From Calliphora vicina (taxonomy: Eukaryota > Arthropoda > Insecta > Diptera > Calliphoridae), in contig NC_088783.1 in NCBI RefSeq assembly GCF_958450345.1, forward strand, positions 18,665,701 to 18,729,700: a stretch of 64,000 nucleotides of DNA, in the 5' to 3' direction. This document shows, in pieces, positions 34,546 to 46,675 of this stretch. A model generated the notes under the pieces. The model did no database searches. It was not told the DNA's origin and saw nothing but the letters and a program-made list of their open reading frames with translations. The position numbers and the translations under genes are program-made. Numbering within the stretch: position 1 is the first letter of the stretch; every line of letters begins with the position of its first letter.

Positions 34546-36920
34546 GAGTTTACACTTCTGCTGTCTCCATTCCATTTGATTTCTTTATTGCCGATGTGTC
34601 CATGACAATCCTTCGATTTGTGTCTGGTGTGTTTTCGTTTATAACTCTTGTGAGAAGCAAAGAATTCAGGTATTTTAATTTTTATTCCATTTTAACGTTT
34701 ACGATTTTCCTTGTCCCATTTAGCACTTTTTTTGTTACTATTCAATTATAAAACTAAATTTAACAAATAGAAAATTAAATAAATACAAATGAGCGAGAAC
34801 AGCAACAAAAAAAATCGGAAAAAAGTAAAACGCAGCGAATAAACATGTCAAAAACTTTAGCCAAAATAACCGCTAATCAAGTTCACAGGTCATGTTTGGC
34901 CGCAACATTACAAAACATGGTGTAAATTGCAGTCAGTCGGTAGTCAAACCAGCGACAACAACAACAAATATATGAGGCCAACACCAACAAACCTAACAAC
35001 ACACACATTTACACTAAACTAAACATCGATACAAACACTAAAGATTAGACACATTTAATCACGCAGTTTAGTTTTAGCCTTGATTAGTGAGATGATGATG
35101 ATGATGATGATGACGTTGACGACCATACAGATGCTGATGATGATGGTGGCAATGATGGCTGATTTACCATCTAAACGGAAACTGTGACATAAATTGTGTG
35201 TTAACTGAAAATGCCATGCAAAAAAACAGCTATAAAAGTATTTCAACACAGCCATGCACATATTTATTTAAATAATTTTAGGGAAAATCTTTAAACAAGA
35301 TACTTTGAGTCATATTGATTAGTAAGACAATCATTTCAAATTAGAAATATGAAATTTATAGAAAACATGAGATCAAACACTGCTGCGAACAGAGTCTAGC
35401 CGCCTATACGTTTTAAAAGCCGCCGGCGAAAATTATTTAGCTTAAGTCCACTTTAAAATAGCCGCCGTTTTTAACACAAACTCCTCCTTAGTAATTTCAT
35501 TAAATTTACTTTTAAAATTTTCTATTTTATTTAAATTTAAGTAATTTGGCTTTAGAGCCGATTTAGAGCCGCCGCCGCTCACATTACAGATTCCTTCTGA
35601 ATACCTTAAGATTGATTTAACTACTAACATTTTGCTTTAAATCTTTTATTTACAATTTCTTTTAATTTATTTGTTTTGCAGAATTTAATTAATTTTAAAC
35701 AAATATTAAAACGCCATTCTAAATTTCAATCATTATTTTGTTTGAAATTAATAAAATGATATCCACAAAAAACTCTTTATACGTTAAAAGTATAAACGAT
35801 AATTTATTATAAATTGTGCTACGATACCGCAAAATTAGCATATTTTTTTTTCACAGCACAATTATTTGATCACCTTCTTTTCAAGTAGTAGTGGCTCAAA
35901 CAGATGTGTGTTGTTGGTTAAATGGCAGGTGCCAGAAACACTTTTTCATTTTAATTTTTTTTTTTTGAAAACACTCTCAAAACTTGGCAAATTTTGTTGA
36001 GTAGATTTTTTCTACAGCTTTTTAGAAGTTCATAAAATGATTGAAGTTCTGACAGTTTGATTAGCGGCGGGCCAGTTTAGACAAATTTGCCAAAAAATCA
36101 TCCAGCCAGCCATCATGCGTGTGCCATAAAACACTGCTGTGAGTTTAAGAAACAAATTTGCAACAGATTTATATTTGGTTTTTGGTGTCTGTTAAATCAT
36201 TGACCTGTTCTGTTCATTGGTTGTTTCGTTTAGTGTGTTTGCTGGTTGCATTTTAGTTGTATGTAATGGATTCCTAAAATTTTAAATAAAACTCAAGAAA
36301 CGATTATAATTTTATGTTTAATTTACGATTACTCATTTTACTTTGTATTTTATTTAATTTCATTTCATTTAGCCAAGTTCCTAGTGCTGTGGAAACTTAT
36401 ATTTACCTGAAATGATTATTTATTGTTATTATTATTTATTTGTGTTTGTATTTAGTTTTGTTTCGCAGTCCAGACGCCTTTAGTGAAAAATCTTCCAATA
36501 TAAGAGCGAGCAAAAAAAATCCCTGTAATTTAACAAATCGTGTTTAAATTTGCATTTTGAGCAAATACAAACTTTTCTAATAGTGCTTAACGTGACCAAC
36601 TGTATTGGTTTTGGGTTTGGCTTTGTTTTATCATAGAATTCTGTAAGATTGCTGAATTATTATTACATTGGATGACGTTGCAGTTTAATTTTCTTCTGCA
36701 AACTTCTCCCTTACTATATAAACTTTTAAGGTTTTGTGGAAGTTTTCATTTCTCATGTACCCTGATGCATCTGCCATGAACCAAAGAATTTGGAATTAGG
36801 CCCCCTGTTTTAGATAAATACTACTAGCTTTGGCATCTCGAGGGGTTACGATATACAAAGAGTTCGATCTTGGGAGGCGTCATTGACTCATTACTTTGTC
36901 CAAAATTGTATCCGAAACGT
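34546..36920. other. No gene; (GAT)n and a GCCGCC cluster
   Basis: A (GAT)n microsatellite lies at about 35091-35115. Five GCCGCC or GCCGCCG blocks occur at 35399-35572 in otherwise AT-rich DNA. No gene recognised. Confidence 0.4.
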
Positions 36921-37964
36921 ATTAGGGTGTGTCAAAAGGTCCGTGCCTTTTTGAATGAAACACAGGTTTTTGGATAAAAAACGTTTTTCATTCAAATATA
37001 TGAATATTTTAGTAAAATTAAATAATTTTATAAAATTTTGGGACGTCATTTGCCTTAAAAACTAAAGAAAATACAATATGGTGATTTTCCACGAATAAAA
37101 ATACAAAATTTGAATTAATGTAAAATTTTAACAGTTAAAGGTATCATAACAAAATTTGTAACCAATATACACTAAAATGTCCTTAAATCAATAGCATTAG
37201 AATTTTTGAAATTTTTTTGTGTTCAAATACCGAAATTCCTAAAACGGGTAAAATGTGTTCCAAAAACTGAGTTTTTTTAGTAAAAACACTTAGTAAGTAT
37301 TTAAGAAACATATGGGGTTATACAAATTTGGAGCTTTATCGTGGATCCGTGCTTTGCCTTTATTTTTTACTCAAACAGAATTTTTTTTCTTAAAAATTGG
37401 CCAAGTTTGGATAGGTCTGCGGGGTGATATGTCCGATTAACTGAGCCAAATTTTTCTTTACACGCTTTTGCATTAAGTTGTCTTTACGGATCATATAAAA
37501 ATTCTATATAGTCCCGAAGAAAATTTTTTTCTACAAAAGAAAAAATATATGGGCTTTTTTGGGAAAAAACGTAAAAAATTCGGCCCTTTTTACAAGTTCC
37601 AACTTTGGATGCGTATAACTTTTTATAGGGAACAGATCACTGTTAGCAAGTTTTTTTATTTTATTTAGAATTTTATCGTCAATATAGTTGATATTTTAAA
37701 AATAAATTTCGACCCTCCGTAGGCCCACCATATCTAAAAAGCCATAAAAAGATCGACCAAAATTAAAAAAAAATAAATCAATAAACTTGAATATCTCTTC
37801 AACTATAAGAGATAACCTACACTTGAAAGCATATTTTTTGTAGACCTTCTCAAGGACTATTTATATTTAAAATTTTAGCTCATTCGGATCATAAATGGAT
37901 TTTTTGGCGATTTTTTAAAAAAAATTGAGACTCGAGGTGACCAACTTTGGTGGGCTACGCACTG
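36921..37964. repeat. Probable dispersed repeat, family unknown
   Basis: Starts near TTAGGGTGTGTCAAAAGG. Contains AACTTTGGATGCGTATAACT and the AATATCTCTT...TATAAGAGATAA block shared with 15730. No coding remnant recognised; boundaries approximate. Confidence 0.4.
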
Positions 37965-38660
37965 ACCGCCATTATCGCTAGGAAGCTGGACAAACGTAAA
38001 TCAACTCAAAAACACCACAGCTCAAACCATGTGAAATTTCGTAACAATATATCCAATAATTCACAAGATACCGAATTATTTCCAAAAAAAAAGTTTCTAA
38101 ACCACTGTGCGTTGTCCAATGTTTTTCCAATTTGTTTATCCCTTTCAAAAAAATAAGATTTGTCAAGGTCATCAAAATAGGTATTTTTTGTGAGATGATT
38201 TCATCGTTGGGTTCAAATCTCTTTCCGTCGAGACATTTCTTCAGGTTTGGAAACAAGTCACTCGGAGCTAAATCCGGAGAATAGGATGGAACAGGTAGAA
38301 TTTTTGCCATGGAAACTGTGTGTGTACCCTTTTGTGCACCCAATTGTGAGCAAATGCGGCAGTGAGCGGAAAGCTTTCTCATACCCAAGTGATCATTCAA
38401 TATTGAAACCACTTAGCCATGTGAGATGCCTATGGCTTTCTCAATCTCTCGCACTTTTAATCTCCGATCGGCCAATACTATATCGTGATTTTCTAATAGT
38501 AGAGACTACAACTGGGAACGTTCGGCATCTTCCGTGCTTGTACGGCCAGAACGAAATTCAGTAAACTACTTTATTACCATTGAAATTTATGGTTTAAGTG
38601 ATGTGTTTTTTTCCGCAAAAAATAATGCTTAATGATCAGATGAAATTCAATTTCTCCTCA
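37965..38660 (-). mobile_element. Second-lineage mariner, halves fused by internal deletion
   Basis: The minus strand shows N-terminal VSILNDHLGMRKLSAH and upstream IEKAIGISHG-like text (38380-38540), then PSYSPDLAPSDLFPNLKKCL from the catalytic C-terminal half (~38250), then NKLEKHW. The middle of the transposase is absent, fusing both ends into one 144-codon open frame. Non-functional. Confidence 0.8.
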
Positions 38661-38804
38661 AGTCACTAGGTAGTCTGCTATCATTGGCTGTCAAACACAA
38701 CCTAAATGATGCATCTTGTTCAAATTTTGACAGGAGTCAACTGAAAGATGCCTGTTAACAGGAGTAGTGTTGCCTCACCATTGCTAGTAATAGTAATTAC
38801 ATTA

Positions 38805-39380
38805 AATGCTGGCTTCAAACTAATCAGTTGCGTTCGGTACAGGTTCCCTGTGATGGTCAGGCACGATTTCAGCTGCTCATAATATATAGGACCCTTTTGC
38901 TCTCACCAAATACAGAGAATTACCTTAGCGCCATGGATATTTGGCTTTGGTGCCGATTCGGCTGGTTGGTCGGGCTTCTCATACGATCTCCTACGCTTCG
39001 GGTTATTGTAGTGGATCCATTATTAATCGAAAGTAATGATTCGGTGCAAAAATTATTTTCTTTTATAGAGTTCAAGCTTCTTTTCGGACATGCAAAATCG
39101 TCTTTCAAGGTCTCTCGGCTTCAATTACCCAATTTCCCTACTTTTGGAGGATTTTGCAAGCTCTTGTTGACTTTTACAACAATCTTCATGGCGTAATGAC
39201 TCAAATTCTTGGTTTTCAAACTTTTTCGGCTGGCCTGGGCGATCTTTGTCGTCCGTGTCAAAATCACCACTTCTGAACCGCCAAAATCATTTCTCGTACG
39301 TGGAAATCGATGGAACACATTCACCATAAGCTTTTTGAGCTATTGTTGTGCTTCAGCAGCATTTTTTTTTCAAATTATGA
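38805..39380 (-). mobile_element. Mariner copy F (irritans-type), C-terminus missing
   Basis: Aligned with copies B and G from the middle of the transposase to its N-terminus (FNLKK near 39360); frameshifts throughout; no TIR. Confidence 0.85.
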
Positions 39381-41058
39381 AATGTCCAAAAGATACGCCA
39401 TTTATTTTAAATCCCTCATTTTCATGTTATGCACTCAATATCTGGCAAAGATCAATGCTTTCTCCTCAGCTGTTTATATCCAACTTCCACCAGATTTGGG
39501 ACAATGGGCTTTGTCTCTCTACCGATTGCTTTATGTTCCTTGTTGTCTGCCAAAGGGGAAAGTTTGAATGTTTAGTATTCTTCAAATTTTCAATGCAACT
39601 TTTATTTCTGCGATCCTCTTCCAAAATAAGTGTTTTTTTAATCCAACATGTTGCCACTCTCTTCTGAATAAAAACATGAATTTTTGATTCCCGGGGAATT
39701 TTGGAACTTTGTGAGATCAAGAGTTGAAATCATTTAAAATGCGATGCCTTCGCTGCATTTATTAATTTCTTTGTCACATTTTAAGCTAATATCTCTTTAA
39801 TAAAATACGAGTACCTTCAAAGTATGAACACATTTTCCCCTTAAACCTGTTTTCTATTTTAATAATTTCAGCTGGTCACATTGATCACCAAAAACCAGCG
39901 TCACTAATGATTTGTCATTTTCAATTCAAAACAAATCGCGCATTATTCAAATATTTATTTAGTTCTATTTATTTTTTTTTGTTTGTTTTTATTTTTATTC
40001 ATTTTACAAAAACAACAATACCTAAAACTTAGCCAACTTTATATACAATACGGAATACAAATAAAAAAGCTTTTTTTCCAATTTCAAAAGTTTGGAATTT
40101 CTAATTCACACACTAAACTTTTCAATCGTGTTTAATTTATGAATATATACTTTAGAGCTAATTTTAAAACAAAAAAAAAGCCGGGTAGACAGACAAACAG
40201 ACAGCTGATTTTTGAGTATTGCGGACAGACGGACCAGTACGTACGGAAGCAACGTAAAAATTAAAATGTTTCTGCTACGTCACTTTATTTTACCTGAATG
40301 ATTCACCCCACTGACCGTTTAAATGTGAACGTTGTATTAATGACAGCATGCAAAAACCCCCGTTGACAAGTTTATTGTGTATTTTTGATTGTTCGCTCTC
40401 AATTATGGGACAGAGAGCTTTACTAAAATGAGATAACTTTGATAATAAATAACAGGTTTTCTTAACTTTGATTACTGAGATTGATAAGAGTTATTATGGG
40501 TTTAAGAGATCATTGTTTGTGTTGAAAATTCTCTTTATGGGGGTGTGAACAAATAATTGCCAATGATTCAGCAAAATTATGGACCTAACGATGATTTTGC
40601 AGCTTAGTAATTTAAATTGTAACATCTGTTTGGAAATCGTTTTATATGGAAAATTTTACTTAAAGACCTTTGATTTTATTAGATGCTTGTGAATATTGTT
40701 GAGAAATCTTTTGGAAATTTTATAATACTTTTTTTAATACAAATTTATACTGTCCTGTAACGTTTAGTTAAAATTATCAAATTAAACCTAAAGTTTATGT
40801 TCTCATTAATTTCATCAAGGAGACTCAGAATGTTCTCAATGACTAAAAATTACTCTTGCTTAAATGTCTGGCACAATTCCAAAAAGTATTTAATTTTTTT
40901 AAATCGGATAATGAATTAAAAATACCACCATCTATTGTATATTGCATTGTCCCTTTGTAATCTGAAGTGTAATCAATTTGCATTTTTAATTCCCTTTCAT
41001 GTTATTGTCCCTTGTTAGACCAAGCTGTAGTCATTTCGAAAGCTTAATCATATTCACA
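39381..41058. other. Nothing recognised
   Basis: Open frames at 39209-39720 on both strands overlap copy F and show no domain. The rest is AT-rich. Confidence 0.4.
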
Positions 41059-42092
41059 TTGAGTGTATGACTTAAAAATGCGGGATTTACAATAGATGGA
41101 TTATCTTTTGAACGCAGTTTTTGTTGGGTACATATCTGTCATTTATTCTCACTTAGTTATTGAATATTATAGTGTAAACAACAAAGTTTTTTTGTATCAA
41201 CTAAGCATCATATGCGGGAAGTTTTGCTTTACTTCTTTAATTTGAAAAAAAGTGCCGCTGAAGCACACCGATTGCTCGCCAAAGCTCAGGGTGAATGAGT
41301 TCCATCAGTTTCAACGTGCGAGAGATGATTTGTGTGGTTCAGAAGTGATGATTTTGACACGGATGATAAAGATCACCCATGACAGCGGAAAAAGTTTGAA
41401 GACCAAGAATTGGAGGTATTACTCTATAAAGATTGTTGTAAAACTCAGCAAGAGCTTCTCAAATCATTGGGAGCTACTCCAACAGTAAAAACGTTTACGA
41501 GCAGCAGGATTCATCCAAAAGCAGGAAAATACCATACGAATTGAAGCCGAGAGACCTTAAAATAACATTACTTACGATGAAAAATCGTTTCATTACAGAA
41601 ACCCGATGCGTAAGAGATCGTATGTGATGCCCGACCAACCAGCCTAATCGACACCAATGCCAAATATCCAAGGCGCTAAGGTAATGCTCTTTATTTGTTG
41701 GTACCAAAAGGGACCAACAAATAAAGCTGCCGAAATCTGATCAGACCATCACAGGGAACCTATACCGAACGCAACTGATTTGAAGCGTGCATTGGCAGAC
41801 ATGAAAATGTAATATTACATCATGACAAAGCTCGGCCACATGTTGCAATAGCTGTTAGAAAGTATTTATAATGAAGTGGTTTGGATGTTTTGCCTCACCC
41901 TAGCCCCGTCCGACTACTAATTGTTTCGATCGATGCAAAACGGCTTCTCTGGGATACGCTTCACTTTGGAACAGAGTATCCGATATTGGCTTGATTCATT
42001 CTGCGCCTCAAAAGATGAACAGTTCTTTTGGCTTGGAATAAATATGTTTTCAGAAAGATTGAAAAAGGTCATAGCTAACAATGGCCATTCAC
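41059..42092 (+). mobile_element. Mariner copy G, nearly full-length but broken
   Basis: Left TIR TTGAGTGTATGACTTAAAAA at 41059. Transposase segments appear in order from REVLLYFFNLKKSAAEAHRL (41220) to the SPDLAPSDY-equivalent (41900) and the final FFW...ERLKKV segment (42050). Stops and frameshifts throughout. Right TIR and TA duplication absent. Confidence 0.9.
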
Positions 42093-43729
42093 AATAGTTG
42101 ATTTTGTTCGTAATTGTTTAAAAAATTCCATCTAAAAATTTCACAATATGGGGAATTTTTTCACGTGAACAAAGTTGATGAAAGAAAAATGTGAAAAGGG
42201 AACAGATTTCATATAAAATATTGATTCGCGATAGGGGTGAATATTCTATAATTCTTTAATCTATTTTACCTAAGTTCCCTGGAAATGAGTCGACTATCAA
42301 GAACAGACAAAGTATTAGAATGTCTCTTTGTAGCTGGTTTCTGGTTGGGTTCAGTAAGTTCTGTCTATAAGGGTCAATTATGCTAGGAGTCAATCATAAT
42401 AGAAGTAACTAGTTACATAGCTAGTCAAGTAAGCAATCATGTAATTTCACGTGTGTTGACTACTTTGTTCTAGTTATCAGCCAGTCCATTTTTAATCTAT
42501 GTAGTGTCAATTGACTTCGCCTATATGTGGTGGCCCTAAATGATTGGTAGACTCACTGTTTCGGCAGACTCACTCAGAACTGCAGAACTCTGAAATTTGT
42601 GTAATTGTGTAAAGTTTTAGTTAAAATGTATTTAAGATTCGGCACTGATGCCTAAGTATTTAAAGCAATGGTGTCCACAATTGTACAAGCTAACCATACA
42701 CATCTTATTATTATCTTTTGTTTAGTTGTCACTGAGACAGCGACGAATGCACATGCTAAGTGTATGTATTTCTATTTTTTCATGACCACTGAAAGTATTA
42801 TTTGGATTGTTTAATATATTTCGAACGTAAATAAATCATTGAAGGGTTGTTTCACTTTTTTTAGATTCTTTTCCAAAAAAATATTCTTTTAATACAAATT
42901 TCCCGCAAAAAATTATTAATATCGAACTCTCAATTAATGAGCTATGATAATATGTCGGAGACATTGGCGCATATTCATAAACGATCACCAAGTATTAACT
43001 TTTTTAAGTACCTATTTAAGTTATTCACAATTGGTTACTTTCAACACAATTAGTTAGCACTTAATCAGGGGTAAAGTTGTTACGAAATGCCAACTAACTA
43101 ATACATTCAAAAAAACAGCTGATTGATTTCATTTTAATACATCTATACATAAAGAAAATAATCTAGAGATGTGTTTTTTTTGGTCGACAACATTCCATTG
43201 AAAAATTTAATTTTAAATGCCCTTATTTTAATTTATTTACATATAAAGTATAACTATACATTTTGTATGTACTTTTTAGAGAACAAAAATAGTTTTTAAT
43301 AGCTTCATAAACCTTTTAATTAATTACAGTATATATCGATCAAAATATTATCGACATTTTGTTTTTCCTACATGTCAAAGCAGTAACTAAGATAGTTATG
43401 AATTGTGAATAAGATCTACAACTTTCTATGAACTATTTTTTAGTTTCTGTTTTACTAGTTCCGACTTTAGTTATGATTTATGAATATGCGCCAATTTGAT
43501 TAAGATTGTTGACTTCATTATTGTTAACAAATAAAGCCTGATAAACGCTAACATTTTTTTTAGTTAACTAAACTTTTATTTCAGTGGCGTTCTCTTTTAC
43601 CAACACAACAGCATTGTTAGTTTTGGGCATCCCTGATTTAAAGTCAGTTTACTATTGATTTATTTAATGGATTAATTGTACATTTGATTCAGCACGAAAG
43701 GGGCATTTTCTGTCTTTTGATTCATTTAC
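42093..43729. other. Nothing recognised
   Basis: AT-rich; no gene or repeat identified. Confidence 0.4.
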
Positions 43730-44100
43730 ACAGAAAAAACTATTTGTTAAACCGTTTCAATTCAAATATTTGTCACATATTGAACTGGTTTCAATTATTT
43801 CATAATTAAATCAAGTATTCATTTGCTCAAAAACAAAATTTCTTGATATTTTCTATTGAATTTTTAGTTTTGAATTTGATTATTTTAACAATTGAATATA
43901 CAATTTTCGTTATTGGTTGAATTTCAAATACAAAAATTATTGAATAGATAATTTTCGTAATTGAAAACACAAAAAATAACAAAAATGTGTTTTCAATTAC
44001 GAAAATTATTTTTTCAATAATTTTTGTATTTGAAATTCAACCAATAACGAAAATTGTATATTCAATTGTCAAAATAATCAAATTCAAAACTAAAAATTCA
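43730..44100. mobile_element. Fold-back element with 115-bp hairpin arms, right end truncated
   Basis: 43857-43971 and 43986-44100 are inverse copies, 112 of 115 identical by my count, around a 14-bp loop. Left of the arm, 43730-43856 starts TTTACACAGAAAAAAC, like the tip of the 33031 element, and has no partner on the right because repeat R6 begins abruptly at 44101. Confidence 0.9.
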
Positions 44101-44537
44101 TAATGGCTGAGATATAAGGAAAAAACCGGGAAAACCTCGATTTTTGGCCTACTTTTGATCAATATCTGGATAACTAAGTCATTAATATAGACAATATGGA
44201 TATCTAATGATAGATATTTCAAAGTCCATTGCAACGATGTATATTAGGCTATAGTATATTGGACCTACAATGGGTCAAAATCGGGAAAAAAATTTAACCC
44301 GAATTTTTTTTCATCAAAAAAAATTTTTTTTGTTATAAATTATTTTTAGAATTTTTTTTTTTTAAATTAAAATAATTTTAAAAAAATTTAAAAAAAAAAA
44401 ATTAAAAATCAATTTCAAAAAAAAAAAATTTATTTTGTTTAAATAAAAATATTTAAAAAAATTAATTTTAAGTATAATTTGGTGGAGGGTATATAAGATT
44501 CGGCACAGCCGAATATATGTAGCTCTCTTACTTGTTT
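44101..44537 (+). mobile_element. TATACCCTTCACC-family repeat R6 (3' half)
   Basis: Begins inside the family at AATGGCTGAGATATAAGG and runs to the perfect hairpin TTCGGCACAGCCGAA (44499-44513) and tail CTCTCTTACTTGTT. Confidence 0.9.
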
Positions 44538-45879
44538 ATAATAAAAACCATTTTATACTGGAAAAAAACTATTGCAAAATGATTTGTAAAATGCTAGAAT
44601 AAAATAAAACATAATTAACAAGAATTATAATTGCAAAATTCAAATGAAACCTTAGAAAATCTTTTCAACAATTTATTGCAGCAACAATAATAGAAAAAAA
44701 TATGGAAATTAAAGACAAATAAAAACAAAAAAAAAAAACACAATAAAATTATTACAAACAATTGTAACTACTTGAATACAAATAGAATAGATAAATAATA
44801 AATAAATTAAAGATTGAAACTGCACAACAACAATAGCCAGAGAACAACCACAAAAAATACAACAAAAAAACTAACAAGAAACACTCGTAAAATGTGCAAA
44901 AAGAGGCGGAGGATCATCATATATGAACATATTTTGCGGTTTTTACTCTGGCATTAATAAAATAAATAAATAATAAAAAAAAATTGTTTGCATTTTATTT
45001 TGAACACCCCAAATATAAACAGTTAACAAACACTCAAGTATTTACATATGAAAATGCATTGTGTACTTACCTACTTACATACATATGTAAATAATTAATA
45101 AAAACTACATACAATTACGAGAGGGTAATCTGAAAAGTCCTTTGGGAGGGTAATCTGGTAGCTCTCTCGTTTCTGTCCAACCATCATTATTCCAAATGAG
45201 CAATTAAAGTGTAAAAGATCTCGAAAATCGGAGATTTTTAGAAATTTTATTCTTTGAAAGGGAGAATTGAAAGTCCTTTTTACATCCTCCTCGTTTGTAG
45301 CTACATTTAATACAAACCTTAAGCAATGTGCCTAAAGTAACACGAAATATTTTACAATTCACTGCACACAAACGTATAGGGGTGTTTGAGGAAAATTCTG
45401 CCACAGAAAACTTTTAAAAAACCCTAAAAAGAAGATGGTGTTTTTGGTTTTTGCATAAAGTTAAGAATTTGTTTGTTGTTTAATTTAATATTTTGAAATT
45501 ATCGAGTCGCTTTTTTTTCCATTTTTGTTATAGTCGTACAAGTTTCAATTTATTTTAAGATCTCAAGAAGCCCCACAACCATTGAACAACATTGATTGTT
45601 GATGGTAACTTTATGCCTTTTGTAAAAAGAGAAGGAGACGTTGACGATGATGTTAATGTTGAAAAAGATCAGGCAGATGAAAAGTAAGTAGGAGAAAATG
45701 TTGTTATTGTGTTGGCAACATTCTTGTTTGTGACATTTAGTTTTTATAGCTTTAGGTTCAGTTTAAAAGAGTCAGCAATTTCAGTTTAATCTTGCCTTGT
45801 AAATGACTTTCAGTTACAATCCATACTCCTTGGATGCATTGCATTCGTACCTTGTCTAGGGGAAGACTTCAGAGATGTA
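44538..45879. other. Nothing recognised; A-rich
   Basis: A-rich low-complexity DNA to about 45000, then AT-rich DNA. A GAGAGGGTAATCTGAAAAGT block is partly doubled at 45119-45160. Confidence 0.4.
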
Positions 45880-46675
45880 TTGTTGTCAAAACGAATTGAC
45901 GAATCCACCTTCTGCACTTCATCACTTATCCATAATTGTTTGTCAGGATCGTTCCTACGATTTAATCGTCTCTGAATACCGTAACTACATCAACCAAAAT
46001 AAAGCAAACAACAGAGTCTTTATAATATTCAACAATTGGATCTTACCGATGATCTTCCAATACCCTCCAACGTATACTAAGCACACAAAAGGTTCTGTGA
46101 AACTTTTAGCGCAGTAGCTCCATGCTTTATTGTCATTTAAGTGTTTATAGGACTTCTTAAAAGAAGCAGCGGAACTCGCAGACGATCGTGATGATATTTC
46201 AAATACCGACCTAGAGGACCCAAGGATCGCCCAGTTTAATAAAGCAGGTTGGTAAATGAGGTCAAGCGGAAGAAATTTTTAGATCATTTGAAGAAATGCA
46301 GCCTGTGTACAGGAGTTGACATGTTGTGGTCTACAGTTCGGTCTCTCTCCAATCCGACGAAGAAGGATGGTTAAGTCGCGTTTAAGTTTGCGGATACCAC
46401 CATTTTCTACGCTGAACTGAGATCACCCTAAGTGAGATAATGACTTTACACGCCAACTAAATTTACAAAGGTCATTAAAACATCCAAACTAGCCAATGAT
46501 ATTGGTTCTCACAGTATAACCATGTTGATGTTTAAACAGCTAGCCGAGTGAATAAGCACCTTGCTCGAGAGCTAAGGCTATCTAATCCCTGCCATCTCAT
46601 AGCTCAGCTAGTCAACAAAATAGGAGACAATTGCCAGAGTTGAGCGACGCACGCTCTGGTTAAGACCAGCCGACA
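45880..46675 (+). pseudogene. Jockey-clade LINE fossil, 5' part of ORF2
   Basis: Readable segments: AAELADDRDDISNTDLEDPR (~46165) and KRKKFLDHLKKCSLCTGVDM then LWSTVRSLSNPTKKDG (~46265-46370), the zone linking endonuclease and reverse transcriptase. Next comes KLANDIGSHSITMLMFKQL (~46485), matching 'kA.GpDgIsmvMLKhL' of Jockey reverse transcriptases. Frameshifts and stops are common. The rest of the element continues after the insertion, at 48530. Confidence 0.85.

Noticed and set aside
37978..38412. 144-codon minus frame as an intact gene
   Set aside because: It joins N- and C-terminal mariner segments across an internal deletion; a dead transposase fusion.
45119..45180. Doubled GAGGGTAATCTG block as a transposon end
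   Set aside because: No inverted partner or target duplication found nearby.
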